Below, piece after piece: positions 59,790-64,000 of a DNA stretch of 64,000 nucleotides. Made by a program: the position numbers and the translations under genes. This DNA is from Atrichornis clamosus (lineage: Eukaryota > Chordata > Aves > Passeriformes > Menuridae). Under the pieces are notes generated by a model. That model made no database searches. It saw nothing but the letters and a program-made list of their open reading frames with translations, and was not told the origin of the DNA. Location of the stretch: NCBI GenBank assembly GCA_013400975.1, contig WBMZ01011903.1, forward strand, positions 94,546-158,545. Direction: 5' to 3'. How positions within the stretch are numbered: position 1 is the first letter of the stretch; every line of letters begins with the position of its first letter.

Positions 59790-61490
59790 ACCTCATATAT
59801 CTCCCTAATAACTGAGGTTTTCTGTTCCACAAGGAAAGGAATCAGGTGCTACTTCTTCTTTTCTTTGCTGCTGGTAACATAAACTACAGTCAACAGTCAA
59901 AAAAATACCCTCTCAAAAATATAAATATTGAGGATGCTTGCCTGGGTCTGCAGAAAGGACCTCTAATTCTTTCGGCCAACCACGTCATAAAAATGTGAAC
60001 ACTAATGCTGAGAACAAAATCTCCTTGTATTATTAAGGTAGGGAAGTCAAATGTCTCATGCTGAGAGCATGGGCTTTGCACTCTCTAAAGGCTGTACTCT
60101 TACAGTCTTTAAATCAGCATCTCTCCAAAACCCCCTGGTCTGGTGTTGGTTGGGCAGTCTTCCACTGACCCCTCATTCCCAGCCTGGCTGTGGCCTAATG
60201 GGAGGAGCAGCCCAATCACTCTGCAGTGCATTTAGGATGTTGCTGGGACAGCCTGTATTGAACATCTTCTCTTTTAGGGGAAGTTAGTCGTGATCTGGGG
60301 CAACAGGAGATAATACAGAACTTCCCACTGCAGAAGCTGATGGTTTACTAGGATCTGTCTGTCTGCTTGTCCATGCATCCCTGAATCTTTCCATTTACTT
60401 CCATACTGGTAGTAACTTCTGCCTGCTCTTGCAAGGAGTATGCTCTTTAAGCTGGCAGAATGTCCAGCTCTCCAAGCAGGGCTCTTTAATGGAAATGTTG
60501 ACAGCTTACTTGGAGCTCTGATGTCAAAACACAGGGCTCTGAAATTTTGCTGGTTATTTTTTTAACTATGCAAATAGAAACAGTTAAATGCTGGAATGAG
60601 CACCATAGGTTCTTTGTGATAAACACAATGCAGATCTTAGCCAGTTTGGGTTTTATTACTGTTGTGAATGAATCCCCAAATTATTCTTCGGTCCAAAAAG
60701 GGGCAAACCCATTTTTCCTTCATGTCTCCATCTCCACTTCCACGCATACTTTTTAACTCAGAACCTTTGGATCTACTTTGAATTGATGTCTGTAGCAAAT
60801 ATTGAAAGTTTCAATTAGAGATATTTGATGAAAAAAGCAAAAGGTCTGGCCTTTATTTAAGACAGGTTTGAAAGAGAGGCATGAAAATGTGGGTATCACA
60901 ACAGGAGCGTCTGTTGTTGCAGGTGTTTGTCTGGGTTGAGTTCCTCTACTTGAGGAGTATGTGGAGGCAAGACACGTTGCCTCTTCAAAATGCCAGGTGG
61001 CTCATTTTTGGCAGTGAAGGGCTTGTGTTCTGTTCATTAGAGGAATTAAGTACCTTTTCCCAGGGAAATGAGTGAATTCTACTGACCAAGGGATTGACTT
61101 TTCTGAGGGACTGAATTGGAGATTCCATTCACAGGAGTGGGATATTGCTGGGCAAGGCTTGGAGGAAAGAACCACAGGGATCAGGCAAGGAAGCATCAGG
61201 ACATGCTGCCACACCACAAAGTGACTTGGTTTTGTGCTGCCCAACACCAGCCCCATCACTCAGAGACCTCCCTTACCCTTGTGGATGCCTGAGCTCCCAC
61301 CACAGAGAAGGGGAAAAGCCTTTCTGCTGGTCAATGAGGGAGCTTCGGCGATTACAGTCCCACCAGCCATGTCCACAGCAGGGTGGCACAAATCCAATTG
61401 TAAGTGTTCTAATTATATTATAAACTTACAGGCAATTAACTTCCCCTCTTCAACACACAGAGATTTCATTGAGAAGCCATTACTACTTTT
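59790..61490. other. Non-coding single-copy stretch
   Basis: No gene recognised. Short frames on both strands only. Confidence 0.5.
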
Positions 61491-61528
61491 TTGATGCTCT
61501 CTTGGTGTTTGTTTTGTTCTCTTCCCAG

Positions 61529-61642
61529 GAGAGAACCTGGATCAGGCCCTTTGATATGAAATATGTCTGGCTAGAAAGTCCTCAAATGGATCACAAGAAT
61601 CTTGATCAGTGGAAAGTTTTTGACACGGAGCTGGATTTTTCA
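61529..61642 (+). other. Weak candidate coding exon
   Basis: A strong acceptor (GTTTTGTTCTCTTCCCAG, ending 61528) is followed by 38 open codons up to a possible donor TCA|GTGCGT at 61643, with another, GTATGT, four bases on. The predicted peptide is tryptophan- and aspartate-rich (ERTWIRPFDMKYVWLE at its start), which is not a simple compositional artefact, but I recognise no protein. The frame runs on to a stop at 61658-61660. It may well be chance. Confidence 0.15.
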
Positions 61643-61664
61643 GTGCGTATGTGTGCCTGAACTG

Positions 61665-64000
61665 TTTCTTCTGCAATGTTCAAATAGAGGGTTCATTTCA
61701 CTTTAAGATCATAAAAAATGGAGTTATTTAATAGGGCCCTTGGTTAGGTAATTACGAAGCAAAGGAAAAGCAGACAATCCACCCAGGGGGTGTGTGTGTT
61801 TTTTCTTCAGTGGTGTTAAACACTATTTGGATTATTCACTGAATAAACGTTAAATAATGTAATTTGGAAACCAGGTCCCATTAGGGATTTAAATGTGTAG
61901 TCTGTCACTGGTAAAGGATTAAGATATTAGTGTATTAATGTAGTATCAAAAGCTGTGGGTTCCTTCTGTGTTGCTTAAGTGCTTTCTGATCAAACACGTC
62001 TGAATAGTTTGTTGGTTTTCTTTTTTTTTAATTGCTTTTTCATGCTGCAATGGAAGTGAGGATGGATACAGCACAGTGTTTGAGTTTGTCTTCTTAGCCT
62101 GAAACTTCACCAAAAAAAGAGCCCGTGGGTCTAATCCACCATAGTCTGAGACTGGAGAAACTCGGCAGACCCAAACCTTCATCTTTGTTTGCAAAGAGCC
62201 CATCACACTTTGGCATTGTAAAAACTCCCTTTCACTGCTTCTCGCCCTCCACTCCTGCTCCTTCCCCCAGTGCCACGTAAATAATGCTTTATGCTTTGGG
62301 CATTTCTGCCACGTTTCGTCTTAGAGGTCTCTTGGGACAAGGTGCTTCTACAAGGCACGAACAATGATGGGTAGATATGGCTTTTCAGAGGTCCAGAGAC
62401 TTTTTACTCTGGCTCAATCCTATATAGAGGCCAAGACTGGAAGGGAAGTTGAGAGGCCCTGGATGACCCTTCAGAGTTTCAGGAACTTTTCCACCTAGAG
62501 TCCATTTTGGAAATGGGTCTTGTAGGAGTTCAGTGTGTGAGGCTGTTTCCATCCCCGTGCAGAAGCATTTGGCAGGTTAACTGTGTTTATGCTGTTAGAG
62601 GTGGAAAATACAGCATGAGTTTGCAATAAGCCCTAACATTTACACCCTGGAGAGTTTGCAGATGTTGATTTCCACTGAGCAGCAAGTCCTAGGTGTCTAC
62701 AACAGCATCACCAGAAGCACTGGTGCTTTAGCTCTGCCAAAATGAGCTCCTGAATTTGAAAGTGTTTTCTTCTATTGTGTGTTTATGCAGTTCACCTGAA
62801 ATGGCCATTGCTGTCACTAGGAAAACCTCAGAATCATATATTTTGGAGACAAGTCAAGAGACAGGAGCATATCAAGCCTTTCTTAAGCAATCCCTTAATG
62901 ATTTGAGTGCTTTGGTTTCCTTTTCAAATGACAGACACTTTGCTGCTGAAGCAAGGTGAAAGTGTGAGTTTGGCAAGTTGGATTGGTTTTCATCCACTCA
63001 GGATCCAGGCTGAAGAGTGTATTACCAGGGCAAATATAAAAAATAAAATTGCTTTTGTTCTGAGCTGAGCATATCCTTTTGGATTCTGAAGAAACACAAG
63101 GCTTAAAATAAAATGTATGTTTTTTTAAGCTGTGTCAGCTCAAACAGCACATCCAAGTCAAAAAATATGTGCTCCAAATCTGTATACAATCAAGCATTTT
63201 ATTTTTGATAACCAGTCACTGTTTATTGTAGTATACAGTTACGTTTTAAAAAGAACAAGAGTGTTCCTGCTCACTGGGTCAATTTCAAGTACTGCATTTC
63301 AGCAAATGAAGCAGGAACTCAAGTTGATGAAATTTGCAAACAAATCCCTGTGGGACCCTGTCCATTAAAAATTAGCACTAAATTAGATATTACAAACAGT
63401 ACTGTAAAATGGTCTCTGTAGCTATTGTCTTGAAAGTCCTTGGTGTAATAAAAATTTCCCATTTTCTGTAAATGAGGGGAAAAAACCAGAGTTGCTGGAA
63501 AACACTTCAGTTCACCTAATTGGAAAATATAATTCAAATATTCATAATGATTCCTCTTAAAAATGGACGAAAAGAACATTCTTGTATATTATTTTGGAAG
63601 CAAGTCAAAATATGCACTTGTCGTTACTATGGCAATAAGCAAAAAGCAGAGAAAAACCCCCAACAAGAACAAAAACCCCACAGGTTTGAAAGGAACTTGC
63701 CATGTATGATTATTTTTATGATCACAAACCCCTTGCAGCAACCAATTTGCTGAGTATAAGTGATCTAATTGAGGGCAATCGTTGTCAGAGGGACCAAAAA
63801 TATACTAGGCCTCCATTTTCATATTAAAATGCCATGCCTTGGTTTAACATTTCCAAGTGGTTATTTTAGTCCTTTTTTAAAAAACAAAAGCCTGTTGAGG
63901 ATAGGGTAACTCTGTTGACCAGTATATTATTGAACTTGTTTATCTCTGGGAAATGGGACCACCTGATCTGAATAGAGTTTTTCTTTTTTTTTTTCCCTCC
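61665..64000. other. Non-coding AT-rich stretch
   Basis: No gene, RNA gene or confident repeat. T and A runs are scattered (for example about 62021-62032, and 63986-63995 near the end). Frames are short and not protein-like. Confidence 0.5.

Noticed and set aside
1..64000. CRISPR array, operon, phage or other prokaryotic system
   Set aside because: No spaced identical repeats, no ribosome-binding-site and ORF series, and clear vertebrate retroposons. The sequence is animal nuclear DNA.
1..64000. Endogenous retrovirus or LTR pair
   Set aside because: No long terminal repeats, primer-binding site or retroviral protein motifs were seen in any frame.

Overview
This window reads as vertebrate nuclear DNA, most likely from a bird. 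The main evidence is a typical avian CR1 retroposon 3' end on the minus strand at about 13697-14152. Several much older, decayed CR1 and MIR-type fragments support this, as do the low overall repeat density, the moderate GC content, the general CpG depletion and the scarcity of long simple repeats. These family assignments rest on remembered consensus motifs, not on an alignment. I found no bacterial or viral gene, no tRNA or rRNA, no CRISPR array and no recognisable protein-coding exon. Every long open frame I checked looks like a chance frame: none resembles a known protein, and the longest (26895-27641) only reflects a locally GC-rich stretch. The window is best described as intergenic or large-intron sequence.

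Layout. 1-9 kb: single-copy AT-leaning DNA with a MIR-like SINE near 450 and an older amniote repeat near 3.1 kb. 9-19 kb: three CR1 fragments (8963-9150, 13697-14152, 18640-18860), a good MIR-type SINE (15660-15926), and a CpG-retaining block at 16.95-17.66 kb. 19-26.5 kb: mostly featureless, with one short CR1 3'-end candidate at 22.3 kb. 26.5-27.8 kb: GC-rich, with the most gene-like signal in the window. It holds a TATA box (26937-26944), about 235 bases of putative first exon, a near-consensus splice donor (27202) and a strong acceptor 74 bases further on (27275). 28-43 kb: non-coding DNA with several CpG-retaining or homeodomain-site-rich blocks (29.8, 33.4-33.6, 35.5-35.8, 37.5-37.85 kb) and another MIR (40.9 kb). 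43.7-46.6 kb: three compact CpG-rich segments, one with an NF-E2/Maf, Myb and GATA motif cluster and one resembling a small CpG island. 47-64 kb: mostly AT-rich single-copy DNA with candidate regulatory blocks at 47.6, 49.3, 50.0, 52.7 and 55.5 kb, a MIR at 59.6 kb and a weak exon candidate at 61.5 kb.

Taken together, the window looks like the regulatory neighbourhood of a gene, with at least one possible promoter or first exon, rather than a coding locus. I saw no convincing new multi-gene system. The best candidates for something undescribed are the orphan TATA promoter with a possible mini-intron at 27 kb and the 43.7-46.6 kb CpG and transcription-factor-site cluster. Conservation claims below are inferences from CpG retention and motif density, because no alignment could be run.
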